64,000 nt of DNA, from the NCBI GenBank assembly GCA_020073145.1, contig JAIQFS010000001.1:186001-250000 (forward strand), written 5' to 3'. Positions 41,786 to 49,294 of the stretch are shown here, one piece after another. The notes under the pieces are model-generated. The model saw only the letters and a program-made list of their open reading frames with translations, was not told the origin of the DNA and made no database searches. This DNA comes from Terriglobia bacterium (GTDB taxonomy: Bacteria; Acidobacteriota; Terriglobia; Bryobacterales; Bryobacteraceae). Positions within the stretch are counted from its first letter, which is position 1, and each line of letters starts with the position of its first letter. A program made the position numbers and the translations under genes.

Positions 41786-42895
41786 ATGAGCTTCGAATTG
41801 GGACGGACCGTCGGCGGCTATGAGTTTCTGGATGTGCTGGATACGTCCAGCATGGACGTCGCCTATAAAGTACGAAACCACCTGAGCCAACGCCTGGAAG
41901 CGCTGAAGGTTCTTCCGGCGAATTCGAGCGATGACCGGGAAGGCGTGGAGCGGTTCCTGCGCGAGATCAAGGTGCATGCCCGGTTGCTGCATCCGAACAT
42001 AGTCACCTTCTACAATGCGGCCGAACTCGAGGGTCAACTGATCATGACCACGGAGTTCGTGGAAGGTATTACGCTCACCGAACGCGTGAAGCAGATGGGC
42101 GGGCTGCCGTGGTGCGAGGCCTTCTCACACGTCACGCAGATTCTGCTGGCGCTTGGCTACGCGCACGAGCAGGGCATTGTGCACCGGAACGTGACGCCGG
42201 ATTCGATTATTCTGACGGCGGACGCGACGGTCAAGCTGTCGGGGTTTGGTCTAGCCAAACTGATGGCGTCGCCGAGCCTGACGCAGGCGGGCGCGGTACT
42301 GGGCGCGCTGGGGTACATACCGCCGGAGCAGATTCGGGGAGTGGGGACCCTGGATGCGCGATCCGACCTGTACTCCGTCGGAGTCGTACTGTACGAGGCG
42401 CTCACGGGGCGGCTGCCGTTCGACTCGCAGAGCCAGTTCCAGGTGATGCTGGATCATGTGGCTGCGGAACCGCCGGCGCCGAGCGCGATCAACCCGCAGG
42501 TGCCTCCGGAGTTCGATTCGATCGTGATGACGGCTCTGGCCAAGGACCCGGCCGCGCGGTTTCAGAGCGCCGATCAATTCCGAGCCCGGCTGGAAGGAGT
42601 GAGAAACACGCTGCGCGGAAAGACTGGAGCGCCGGCGGTGAGCGGCCCGAGCAACCGCGAAGTGCCTTTGGAAACAGCAGCGCCGGTTGCGGCGCGCGAA
42701 ACAGTGGCGGATACGCACTTAGGAGCGGAAGGGTCTCCGGGACCGGTTCTCGTGCCGGACGGGGGCAGTCTGGTTCCGGCCTTCTGCGCGGTGCCGCCGG
42801 TTCATCTCGGCCACCGGAGCCTTCTCATTCTGGGAGTATCGTCCCTGGCGATCGGGATGGTGGTAGCCGTGTTGATGACGGTGGCGCGGCCTTGA
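41786..42895 (+). CDS. Predicted Ser/Thr pseudokinase with C-terminal membrane anchor
   Basis: A kinase-fold protein of 369 aa from the ATG at 41786 (AGGAG upstream). The ATP lysine is kept (RLEALKVL, K41), but the Gly loop has no glycine pattern (FLDVLDTSSMDVAYK). The catalytic loop reads VHRNVTPDSI, with N135 for the essential Asp and S140 for Asn; the metal-binding DFG reads GFG (G153). PPEQIRG and DARSDLYSVGVVLYE show the rest of the C-lobe intact. One C-terminal helix (LLILGVSSLAIGMVVAVLMTV) anchors it. It is 31 bases upstream of an apparently active kinase, so a regulator or scaffold role for that kinase is the likely reading. Confidence 0.8.
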   Translation: MSFELGRTVGGYEFLDVLDTSSMDVAYKVRNHLSQRLEALKVLPANSSDDREGVERFLREIKVHARLLHPNIVTFYNAAELEGQLIMTTEFVEGITLTERVKQMGGLPWCEAFSHVTQILLALGYAHEQGIVHRNVTPDSIILTADATVKLSGFGLAKLMASPSLTQAGAVLGALGYIPPEQIRGVGTLDARSDLYSVGVVLYEALTGRLPFDSQSQFQVMLDHVAAEPPAPSAINPQVPPEFDSIVMTALAKDPAARFQSADQFRARLEGVRNTLRGKTGAPAVSGPSNREVPLETAAPVAARETVADTHLGAEGSPGPVLVPDGGSLVPAFCAVPPVHLGHRSLLILGVSSLAIGMVVAVLMTVARP

Positions 42896-42926
42896 CGGAC
42901 GGATCAGGACGAAGCCAGGAGGTTGG

Positions 42927-44510
42927 ATGAGTTATAAGCCAGGCAGCGTCATCGGCGATTACGTCGTGATTGCCACCGTGGGCAGCGGCGGCATGGGGAG
43001 CGTGTACAAGGTCCAGCACGTCATCACGCAGCGCATCGAGGCCATCAAGCTGCTGGCCTCGGGGCGCACCGAAACCGACCAGGAGCAGCGGTTCGTGCGC
43101 GAGATGCAAGTGCAGGCACGCCTGCACCATCCCAACATTGCGGCGGTGTACAACGCGTTTCGATATTACGACGAGTTTTTCCTGGTGCTGGAGTTTGTCG
43201 AGGGGGAGTCGCTGGAGACGGTGCTGAGTCGAGGCCGGCTGGCGCTGGCCACGGGGCTGCATTACGCGCGGCAGGCGCTCTTTGCGCTCGGCTACGCGCA
43301 CGCGCACGGTGTGGTGCACCGCGACATCGCTCCATCGAACATGATCATCACGCCGGATGGCACGGTGAAGCTGACCGATTTCGGCCTAGCGAAGACGGCA
43401 ACGGACATCCGCCTGACGCACTCGGGAGCACCGCTCGGCTCGCCGTGGTACATGTCGCCGGAACAGGTGAGAGGCAATTCGACGCTGGACGCGCGCAGCG
43501 ACATCTATTCGCTAGGGGCGGTGTTGTACGAAATGGCGACGGGGGCCAAGCCCTTCGACATGGCGAGCACGTTCGACGTGATGCGGGCGCAAGTGGAGAC
43601 GGCGGCGATGCCGCCGCTGGTCCGGAGGCCGGACTTGCCGCAGGCGTTGAACGACATCATTCTGACAGCTCTGGCCAAGGATCCCAACGCGCGATTCCAA
43701 TCGGCCGAACAGTTCTACGCGGCGCTAGAGACGCTGCAGCCGGCGGACGTACGGTCCGAAGCGCGCCCGGCAGTTCCGAATCCCGCTGCCGCCGCCACCG
43801 CCGCACCTGCCAGCGCTGCCGCCCCCCGCGCTTCCGTGCCGCTGCTGAGGAGGCCGCGGAAGTCGCGAATGCCGCGATTTTTCGCGCATCCCGTGGTGCA
43901 AGCCGGCTTGGGGACCGCGGCGTGCGGTCTCACGTTGTTCGGTGGGTACACGGCGTACTCGATGGTTCGGGTCGCATCGGCGCCGGCGGTGCCCGCGATC
44001 GTCACCGCCCAACCGAACATTCCGCCGCCGCCGGATTTTCTGCTCCCTGCGGCGCCTTTGCCGCCGGCGGCCGAGTCCGCAGCGAGTGGAGACCCACCCG
44101 TCCCGCCGAGTGAGCCACCGGCGCCGCGACGAATCCGGAAAGTGGCAACGCGCACCGCAGAGCCCGGGATGTTCACGCCGCAACCGGCGCGGGCGTTGCC
44201 GCCGTCGGCAGCGCCGTCGGCTACGCTGGAAGCTGAACCGCCGAAATCGCACCCGGACCTACCACCGCCTCCAACGGTCGCGGCGGCGCCGGCGATTCCC
44301 AAGCTCCCCGCGTCCCTTGCGGCCGCCAATCCAGCGGAGAGCCAGGACGAACCGCCGGTGATCACCGGCCCCTCCGAACCAGCGCATCGAGACAAGAAGG
44401 AAGGCAACCGGTTCTTCCGAGCGCTGCACAAAGTGGTGCCGTTCCACAAAGAAGAGAGCGCGGGGCCGGCGGCTTCGTCCGCGACCCGTTCGTCGCCGGA
44501 TAACCAGTAG
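42927..44510 (+). CDS. Ser/Thr protein kinase with Pro-rich C-terminal region
   Basis: Transmembrane PknB-like kinase of 527 aa. The Gly loop IATVGSGGMGSVYKVQH, K41 (EAIKLL), D133 and N138 in VHRDIAPSNM, D151 of the DFG, and MSPEQVRG are all intact, so it should be active. One deviation is A135 where Ser/Thr kinases usually have Lys (HRDxK). A single membrane helix (residues about 320-345: AGLGTAACGLTLFGGYTAYSMV) follows. The C-terminal 180 residues are Pro/Ala-rich and end with a basic/acidic tail; no PASTA or sensor domain is seen. It is translated just after the pseudokinase. Confidence 0.88.
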   Translation: MSYKPGSVIGDYVVIATVGSGGMGSVYKVQHVITQRIEAIKLLASGRTETDQEQRFVREMQVQARLHHPNIAAVYNAFRYYDEFFLVLEFVEGESLETVLSRGRLALATGLHYARQALFALGYAHAHGVVHRDIAPSNMIITPDGTVKLTDFGLAKTATDIRLTHSGAPLGSPWYMSPEQVRGNSTLDARSDIYSLGAVLYEMATGAKPFDMASTFDVMRAQVETAAMPPLVRRPDLPQALNDIILTALAKDPNARFQSAEQFYAALETLQPADVRSEARPAVPNPAAAATAAPASAAAPRASVPLLRRPRKSRMPRFFAHPVVQAGLGTAACGLTLFGGYTAYSMVRVASAPAVPAIVTAQPNIPPPPDFLLPAAPLPPAAESAASGDPPVPPSEPPAPRRIRKVATRTAEPGMFTPQPARALPPSAAPSATLEAEPPKSHPDLPPPPTVAAAPAIPKLPASLAAANPAESQDEPPVITGPSEPAHRDKKEGNRFFRALHKVVPFHKEESAGPAASSATRSSPDNQ

Positions 44511-44577
44511 ACGAGTCTTGCCACCACGCACTTCGCGCGAGCACAAGCTAGAGCCTTATGCATGGTGAGGCCCCACA

Positions 44578-45738
44578 TCAGTAGACTGCCCGCTCTTGTG
44601 TTAAGCCCTTGGCGGCGAGCGAAAATCGCGGCTCCACCGTGGCGCCGTGCAAGATGCGGGCGGCGGTCCACTCGCCGACAGCGGGGCCGTGTTTGAAGCC
44701 GTGGCCGGAACCGCCGCCGACCAGCCAGACGTTCTCAGGCTCGGGGTGCCGGTCGATCAGGAAGTCGCCGCTGGAGGTGTTTTCATATTGGCAGACCCGC
44801 GATTCGACGAGCGGGGCACCCGCGAGCGCGGGGAAACGCTCGGCGAGGAAGCGGCGCGCATCGGCCAGGCCGTCGGAGCTGAGGCGGCGGTCGCCGGTGT
44901 CGGGATCGAACGCGGGGCCATGGCGATCGAAGGCCAATTTGACGCCGCGGTTTTCCAGGTCGGGGAAACCGTAGGGGCCGCGCGGATCGGTGAAATCGAT
45001 CCAGATGGGAAGGTGGGACGGCGCGAAGCGACGGTCGCCAGGTGGCGGGGCGAAAAAATAGACCTCTTGGCGGGTGGGGAAAATGCGCCCGCCGAGCAGG
45101 CCGGGGAAGAGTTTCGGTAGCCACGGACCGCAGGCGAAGACGAACACACCCGCGCGGATCTCTTGGCCGGACGCGGTGCGAACCGACGCCCGGGGGCCTG
45201 AGGCGGACACAGGCGCGACGGCTTCCAGAGCGTACGCCATCCCTTCGCGGGCGGCTTCTTCGACGACGGCGGCAACGGCGCGTCGCGCCATCAGGGCGCC
45301 GCTGTGCGGTTCGAAGATGGCGTAGGTCCGTGGATCGGCGACACGCATTTGAGGATAGCGGCCGGCCAGATCCGCGGGCTCCAGGATTTCCGTCTGCACT
45401 CCGGACTTATCCAGGGTGACGCGCGTGGAAGTGCTGTACGGATCGTCTGCGCGGGCCATCCAGAGGACACCCGTGCGGCGGAACAAGGGCTGGCCGGTTC
45501 GCTCCATCAGGTCACGCCAGGCCGCCAGCGAGCGCACAGCCATGCGGGTGTAGATGTCGTCAGAGCCATAGCCCATGCGAATGACGCGGGTCTCGCCGCC
45601 GGAGCTGGAGCGGCCGTGCCCGGGACCCCACGCGTCGACCAGCAACACCGATTTCGCGGCACGGTGCAAATGCCAGGCGGTCCACGAGCCGAACACGCCG
45701 GCGCCGATGACGGCGAAATCGTAGGCGGCGTCCAACAT
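44578..45738 (-). CDS. Sarcosine-oxidase-like FAD-dependent oxidoreductase
   Basis: Flavin amine oxidase of the DAO/MSOX family, 386 aa from the ATG at 45738. The FAD motif is YDFAVIGAGVFGSWTAWHLH, with the second dinucleotide stretch VLLVDAWGPGHGRSSSGGETRVIRMGYG, very like monomeric sarcosine oxidase and N-methyltryptophan oxidase (SolA). The cysteine of RVCQYENTSSGDFLIDRHPE matches the residue that binds FAD covalently in that family. The C-terminal VGGGSGHGFKHGPAVGEWTA is typical. The true amine substrate is unknown. It is divergent from the AAA ATPase gene with 45 bases between. Confidence 0.88.
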   Translation of the reverse strand: MLDAAYDFAVIGAGVFGSWTAWHLHRAAKSVLLVDAWGPGHGRSSSGGETRVIRMGYGSDDIYTRMAVRSLAAWRDLMERTGQPLFRRTGVLWMARADDPYSTSTRVTLDKSGVQTEILEPADLAGRYPQMRVADPRTYAIFEPHSGALMARRAVAAVVEEAAREGMAYALEAVAPVSASGPRASVRTASGQEIRAGVFVFACGPWLPKLFPGLLGGRIFPTRQEVYFFAPPPGDRRFAPSHLPIWIDFTDPRGPYGFPDLENRGVKLAFDRHGPAFDPDTGDRRLSSDGLADARRFLAERFPALAGAPLVESRVCQYENTSSGDFLIDRHPEPENVWLVGGGSGHGFKHGPAVGEWTAARILHGATVEPRFSLAAKGLTQERAVY

Positions 45739-45783
45739 GGCAAAGTCCCTTCCGAGGATAACCCGCCTGCTATCCTGAATTTG

Positions 45784-46383
45784 ATGTTCCTGAAAATCCT
45801 GTCCCACCCGGTCTTCGTCAATTTGAATTTTCATATGCCGATGATCGTGGATCTGTCGCACCCTCTGGTCATGCTGCAAGGCGAGAACGGCTCCGGCAAG
45901 TCGACCCTGCTGCATTCCATCCATTACGCGCTGCGCGGCGAGAAGGTAGAGGGCTATGTATACCGGCTCGACGCCGGTGGTGTAGCGATCGGCAGCAGCT
46001 TTCTATTCGACGCGGAGCAGCACAATCCGCGCACGCAACTGGAGCTATTCAAAGACCAGCCGGAAATGGTGGAGTTTCTGAAGATGGCGAGCCACGGCCA
46101 GGTGATGTTGTCGATGTTCCGGGAGACGTTTCCCAAGATGGGCGAAGGCACCATTCTGCTGCTGGACGAGCCGGAGATGGCGCTGTCGGTATCCAACCAG
46201 CAGAGGATTCTCAAGATGCTTAAGGAGCTGGTGGACCAAAAGGGCTTTCGCATCATTTGCGCGACGCACTCACCGGTGCTGATCGAAGCTCCCGAGACGT
46301 ACGTGATCAACCTGGACCGCCACATCAACCGGAACGTGGTCGATACCGATATGGGCGTACAGGGCGCAAGCACGATCCAATGA
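45784..46383 (+). CDS. Small AAA/ABC-type ATPase
   Basis: A 199-aa stand-alone ATPase of the AAA_15/AAA_21 kind. Walker A is MLQGENGSGKSTLLHSIHYAL (residues about 30-50), Walker B EGTILLLDEPEMALSVSNQQ and the H-loop ICATHSPVLIEAPETYVINLD. No clear ABC signature, coiled-coil insertion or membrane part is present, so it is not a transporter or a full SMC/OLD protein. I start at ATG 45784. Its stop overlaps the start of the CPFCG gene (ATGA), so the two are translationally coupled. The biological role is unknown. Confidence 0.75.
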   Translation: MFLKILSHPVFVNLNFHMPMIVDLSHPLVMLQGENGSGKSTLLHSIHYALRGEKVEGYVYRLDAGGVAIGSSFLFDAEQHNPRTQLELFKDQPEMVEFLKMASHGQVMLSMFRETFPKMGEGTILLLDEPEMALSVSNQQRILKMLKELVDQKGFRIICATHSPVLIEAPETYVINLDRHINRNVVDTDMGVQGASTIQ

Positions 46384-46598
46384 CCTGCTGCGCCGAGTTC
46401 AACCGGCTGATGGATCAAGACCTGGCACGGTTCTCACAGCCGCACCAGCTTTCCAACGGCACCATCGTGAATGAAATCGACACCGAGTATTACCTGGTGT
46501 TCGGCGAAGAACGCCACCGCTATGTGGGCGTGAACTACTGCCCGTTTTGCGGGCGCGTGCTCTCGCGCGGGTTGTGGAATCTGGAGAAGAAGAAGTAA
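46380..46598 (+). CDS. CPFCG mini-protein coupled to the ATPase
   Basis: A 72-aa protein starting MTCCAEFNRLMDQDLARF, with a central ISDTEYYLVFGE-like part (NEIDTEYYLVFGEERHRYVGVNY) and a CPFCG knuckle near residue 57. The second Cys pair at the start (TCC) may complete a zinc site, as in small zinc-ribbon proteins. No helix for membrane insertion. The ATGA overlap with the ATPase gene points to a stoichiometric partner. Function unknown. Confidence 0.7.
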   Translation: MTCCAEFNRLMDQDLARFSQPHQLSNGTIVNEIDTEYYLVFGEERHRYVGVNYCPFCGRVLSRGLWNLEKKK

Positions 46599-46612
46599 AT
46601 CGAAGCTGTCCG

Positions 46613-47788
46613 ATGCCGCATCTGGCCGGTTCCGCCGAAAACGTGCCGCGCTCGCGGATTCGTGAGCTGGCGGAGATCGCCATGTCGATGGACGGGGTGC
46701 TGCGCCTGTATTTCGGCGAATCGAACCTGCCCACGCCGGAATATATCAAAGACGCGGCCATTCAGGCGATGGAGGACGGCTACACGTTCTACACGGAAAA
46801 CGCCGGGCTGCCGTCGCTGCGCGCGGCTCTGGCGCACCACTATCAGCGGATGCAGGGCGTGACACTCGATCCGGCGCGCGAGATCGTCATCACGGCGTCG
46901 GGTGTGCAGGCTCTGCACGTGGCAATCCGGTGCGTACTCGATCCGGGCGATGAGGCGCTGGTGCTGACGCCGGCGTGGCCGAACGGATCGTCGATCGTGG
47001 CAATGGCGAGCGCAGTGGCGCGTGAAATCCCGCAGCCGTTGTGCGGCAGCCGCTATAGCGTGGATTTCGACGCGTTGCAAGCGGCGGTCACGCCGCGCAC
47101 ACGGTTGCTGGCGTATACGTCACCGTCCAACCCTTTGGGGTGGGTAGCGACGGAGGAGGAGCAACAGAAGTTGCTCGATTTCGCACGCCATAACGAGCTG
47201 TGGCTGCTGGCGGATGAAGTCTACGACCGCCTGTTTTACGCGGGGCCGAGCCTGGGCTCGCCGGCGCCGTCAATTCTGCGGAAAGCCACGCGAGACGATG
47301 CGGTACTGGTGGTACAGTCGTTTTCGAAAAGCTACTGCATGACGGGGTGGCGGCTGGGCTGGCTGGCGGCGCGGCACGACGTGGCTGCGAAGGCCACGGA
47401 GCTGAACGAATTCATCGTGTCGCACGCGCCCAGCTTTACGCAGAAGGCGGCAGAGGCCGCGCTGGCCGAGGGCGAACCAGAACTGCTGCGCATGCTCGAA
47501 CGGCTGCAGGAGAACCGCGGCCTCTGTCTCGAGGCGCTGACCGGAATGCGCGGCCTGACCGTCCCGACGCCGGATGGCGCGTTTTATGTGTTTCCGCGCA
47601 TCGACGGGTTGACCGATTCGTTCGGTTTCTGCAAGCGGCTTCTGGAGGAGACGCGCGTCGGGCTGGCGCCGGGCGTGGCCTTCGGTACGGGCGGGGAAGG
47701 CTCGGTGCGCATCTGCTACGCGGCCGAGCGGGGAATCCTAGAGCCGGCCCTGGAACGGCTGGCGCGGTTTCTGCGCGCCGGTGCGTGA
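46613..47788 (+). CDS. PLP-dependent class I/II aminotransferase
   Basis: Fold-type I aminotransferase of about 391 aa from ATG 46613. It shows LRLYFGESNLPTPEYIKDAA, ENAGLPSLRAALAHHYQRM, VITASGVQALHVAIRCVLDPGDEALVLTPAWP, the cofactor-binding AYTSPSNPLGWV and DEVYDRLFYAG, and the Schiff-base lysine in VVQSFSKSYCMTGWRLGWLAA. The closest pattern is the aspartate/aromatic aminotransferase branch. It is 15 bases downstream of the CPFCG gene and may be on that transcript. Confidence 0.9.
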   Translation: MPHLAGSAENVPRSRIRELAEIAMSMDGVLRLYFGESNLPTPEYIKDAAIQAMEDGYTFYTENAGLPSLRAALAHHYQRMQGVTLDPAREIVITASGVQALHVAIRCVLDPGDEALVLTPAWPNGSSIVAMASAVAREIPQPLCGSRYSVDFDALQAAVTPRTRLLAYTSPSNPLGWVATEEEQQKLLDFARHNELWLLADEVYDRLFYAGPSLGSPAPSILRKATRDDAVLVVQSFSKSYCMTGWRLGWLAARHDVAAKATELNEFIVSHAPSFTQKAAEAALAEGEPELLRMLERLQENRGLCLEALTGMRGLTVPTPDGAFYVFPRIDGLTDSFGFCKRLLEETRVGLAPGVAFGTGGEGSVRICYAAERGILEPALERLARFLRAGA

Positions 47789-47802
47789 GGCCCGCCTGCC
47801 GC

Positions 47803-47836
47803 TTGACAGACTCCTCCGCTTTCCGATATAACGGAA
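47803..47836 (+). promoter_or_regulatory. Promoter and candidate operator of the padR gene
   Basis: TTGACA (47803-47808) and TATAAC (47827-47832) are 18 bases apart. The -10 is enclosed by a perfect inverted repeat TTCCG-ATATAA-CGGAA (47821-47836), a good place for autorepression. The predicted start lies only a few bases before the ATG at 47844, so the mRNA may be almost leaderless. Confidence 0.6.
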
Positions 47837-47843
47837 GTCGAGT

Positions 47844-48197
47844 ATGGGCGAAGATCTGAGTTCGTTTCTTCCGTTGTCGCCGGCCATCTTGCATATTATG
47901 CTGGCGCTCGCCGGGGAGGACCGGCACGGGTACGGGATCATGCAGGAGGTGGCGCGGCAATCCGAAGGCCAATACCGGGTGGGACCCGGAACCCTTTACG
48001 ACAACCTGCAAAAGCTGATGAATCACGGGCTGGTGGAGGAGGCGTACCGGAGGTCGCACGACGAGGACCCGCGTCGGCGCTACTACCGGCTGGCTCCGCT
48101 GGGACGCAAGGTGCTGACCGCCGAGGTTTCGCGGCTGGAGGAAGTGGTTCGCGCGGCCAAGGCGCACCTGCGCGTACCGAGTCCGCGGAGGGCGTAA
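47844..48197 (+). CDS. PadR-family transcriptional regulator
   Basis: Winged-helix DNA-binding protein of 117 aa. LSPAILHIMLALAGEDRHGYGIMQEV, GPGTLYDNLQKLMNHGLVEE and the wing RRRYYRLAPLGRKVL are the PadR signature, followed by a dimerisation helix. In many Acidobacteria such genes precede membrane or exporter genes. Its stop codon overlaps the next start (TAATG). The shared core in its own promoter and the one at 48832 suggests it controls both transcripts. Confidence 0.9.
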   Translation: MGEDLSSFLPLSPAILHIMLALAGEDRHGYGIMQEVARQSEGQYRVGPGTLYDNLQKLMNHGLVEEAYRRSHDEDPRRRYYRLAPLGRKVLTAEVSRLEEVVRAAKAHLRVPSPRRA

Positions 48198-48787
48198 TGG
48201 TCCGGTTTCTTTACCTCTGTCTGCTCGGGCTGCACCCGCCAGCCTTCCGCGATCAGTTCGGCGGGGAGATGCTGTGGATCTTCGACCAGACGGAGGCGGG
48301 CCGCGACGTCCTGGCTTTGTTTAGCGACGGTGGGGCTTCGCTGGTGCGCCAATGGCTGCTGCGGTCGGGGGCGTGGAAGATGGCGACGGGCGGCGTGGTT
48401 TCGTTGGTGGTGATCGGCGGGATGTTGAGCGGGGCGGCCATCCAGCCGGCGGCGCGCCGCGGGGAGGTGCGAGTGGCTCCTCACTGTCCGGCGCCCTGCG
48501 AGCCGGCCGACTTCAGAGGTCAATGGGCCGGGAATTTTCACTGGCCGGGGCCGTCCGGCCAGATGATGCTGACCTTTACCAATACGGGCGACACCTGGAA
48601 CGGAGAGCTGGTGGTGCAGGGAGGCGATGGCGTCGCACATCGCGGGGCCGCGGAAGATCTGCGGTTCGACCGGGGTTCGGTCTCCTTCCGGGTGCAAACG
48701 GCCCATGGCCCGATGCGATTTTACGGCTGGGTCGCACAGGGAAAGCTCACGGGCGCGCTGGAGCCGGCAGACGGCGTCTCGTTCTGA
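48197..48787 (+). CDS. Membrane-anchored protein with 'HPPAFRDQF' start and a lipocalin-like beta domain
   Basis: A 196-aa protein. The start MVRFLYLCLLGLHPPAFRDQFGGEMLWIF resembles the N-terminus of the PadR-linked acidobacterial permeases, but the permease body is missing. One membrane helix (MATGGVVSLVVIGGMLSGAAI, about residues 62-82) is followed by an exported beta domain: DFRGQWAGNFHWPGPSGQMMLTFTNTGDTWNGELVVQGG, VSFRVQTAHGPMRFYGWVAQGKLTGAL. The beta domain looks like a relative of the protein encoded at 48887. It is translationally coupled to padR. Confidence 0.7.
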   Translation: MVRFLYLCLLGLHPPAFRDQFGGEMLWIFDQTEAGRDVLALFSDGGASLVRQWLLRSGAWKMATGGVVSLVVIGGMLSGAAIQPAARRGEVRVAPHCPAPCEPADFRGQWAGNFHWPGPSGQMMLTFTNTGDTWNGELVVQGGDGVAHRGAAEDLRFDRGSVSFRVQTAHGPMRFYGWVAQGKLTGALEPADGVSF

Positions 48788-48831
48788 ACTGGGGGAACTT
48801 CAGCATGTCTGGCTCAACGCGCTGATTCTTG

Positions 48832-48869
48832 TTGACAGAGCAGTCGGAATCCGATATAACTGAATCCGA
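48832..48869 (+). promoter_or_regulatory. Second PadR-type promoter/operator
   Basis: TTGACA (48832-48837) and TATAAC (48855-48860) are 17 bases apart. The core TCCGATATAAC is identical to the padR promoter, and GAATCCGA occurs twice, at 48847-48854 and 48862-48869, flanking the -10. GGGAGG then precedes the ATG at 48887. Confidence 0.6.
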
Positions 48870-48886
48870 ACTATAGGGAGGGCGCC

Positions 48887-49276
48887 ATGAGAGCGTTCGG
48901 GCAATGCACCAGATGGTTGGTTCTCGGGCTGTCCGTTGGCTTGCCGGTCCTGCCGCTGGCCGCGGCCAGCACCGCCGGGAGTTGGAGCGGCCTCGCGACT
49001 CCCAACCAGGGCGGCCACCAGGAAGCGTTCTACCTGGTGTTGAAACAGGCGGGGCCTGAGATCACCGGAACCCTAGGTCCCCGCGCCGACGAGCAATACG
49101 CGATTTCGGAAGTGAAGATGGAAGCCAACCGGATCGCGTTTACGTTGAGCCTGCCGCCCAAGGGCGTGCTTCATTTTGACCTCACTCTGGACGGCGACAC
49201 GCTGCGCGGAAAGGTCCACCTGAGCCGCGCGGACGGCGAGTTTGACGGCACAATCGAGCTGAAGCGGGTGCCCTGA
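48887..49276 (+). CDS. Small secreted beta-domain protein
   Basis: A 129-aa exported protein: signal peptide MRAFGQCTRWLVLGLSVGLPVLPLAAA, then GSWSGLATPNQGGHQEAFYLVLKQAGPEITGTLGPR, KMEANRIAFTLSLPPKGVLHFDLTLDGDTLRGKVHLSR. The alternation of short strands and its order resemble the exported half of the 48197 protein, so the two may be diverged copies of one lipocalin-like domain. First gene of the exporter operon; the ATPase follows after 18 bases. Function unknown. Confidence 0.65.
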   Translation: MRAFGQCTRWLVLGLSVGLPVLPLAAASTAGSWSGLATPNQGGHQEAFYLVLKQAGPEITGTLGPRADEQYAISEVKMEANRIAFTLSLPPKGVLHFDLTLDGDTLRGKVHLSRADGEFDGTIELKRVP

Positions 49277-49294
49277 GCGCGAAGAGAAGGCTCC

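Noticed and set aside
44578-45924. Longer start for the sarcosine-oxidase-like gene
   Set aside because: The extra 62 residues are His/Gln/Arg-rich and would overlap the divergent ATPase gene; the FAD motif begins right after the ATG at 45738.
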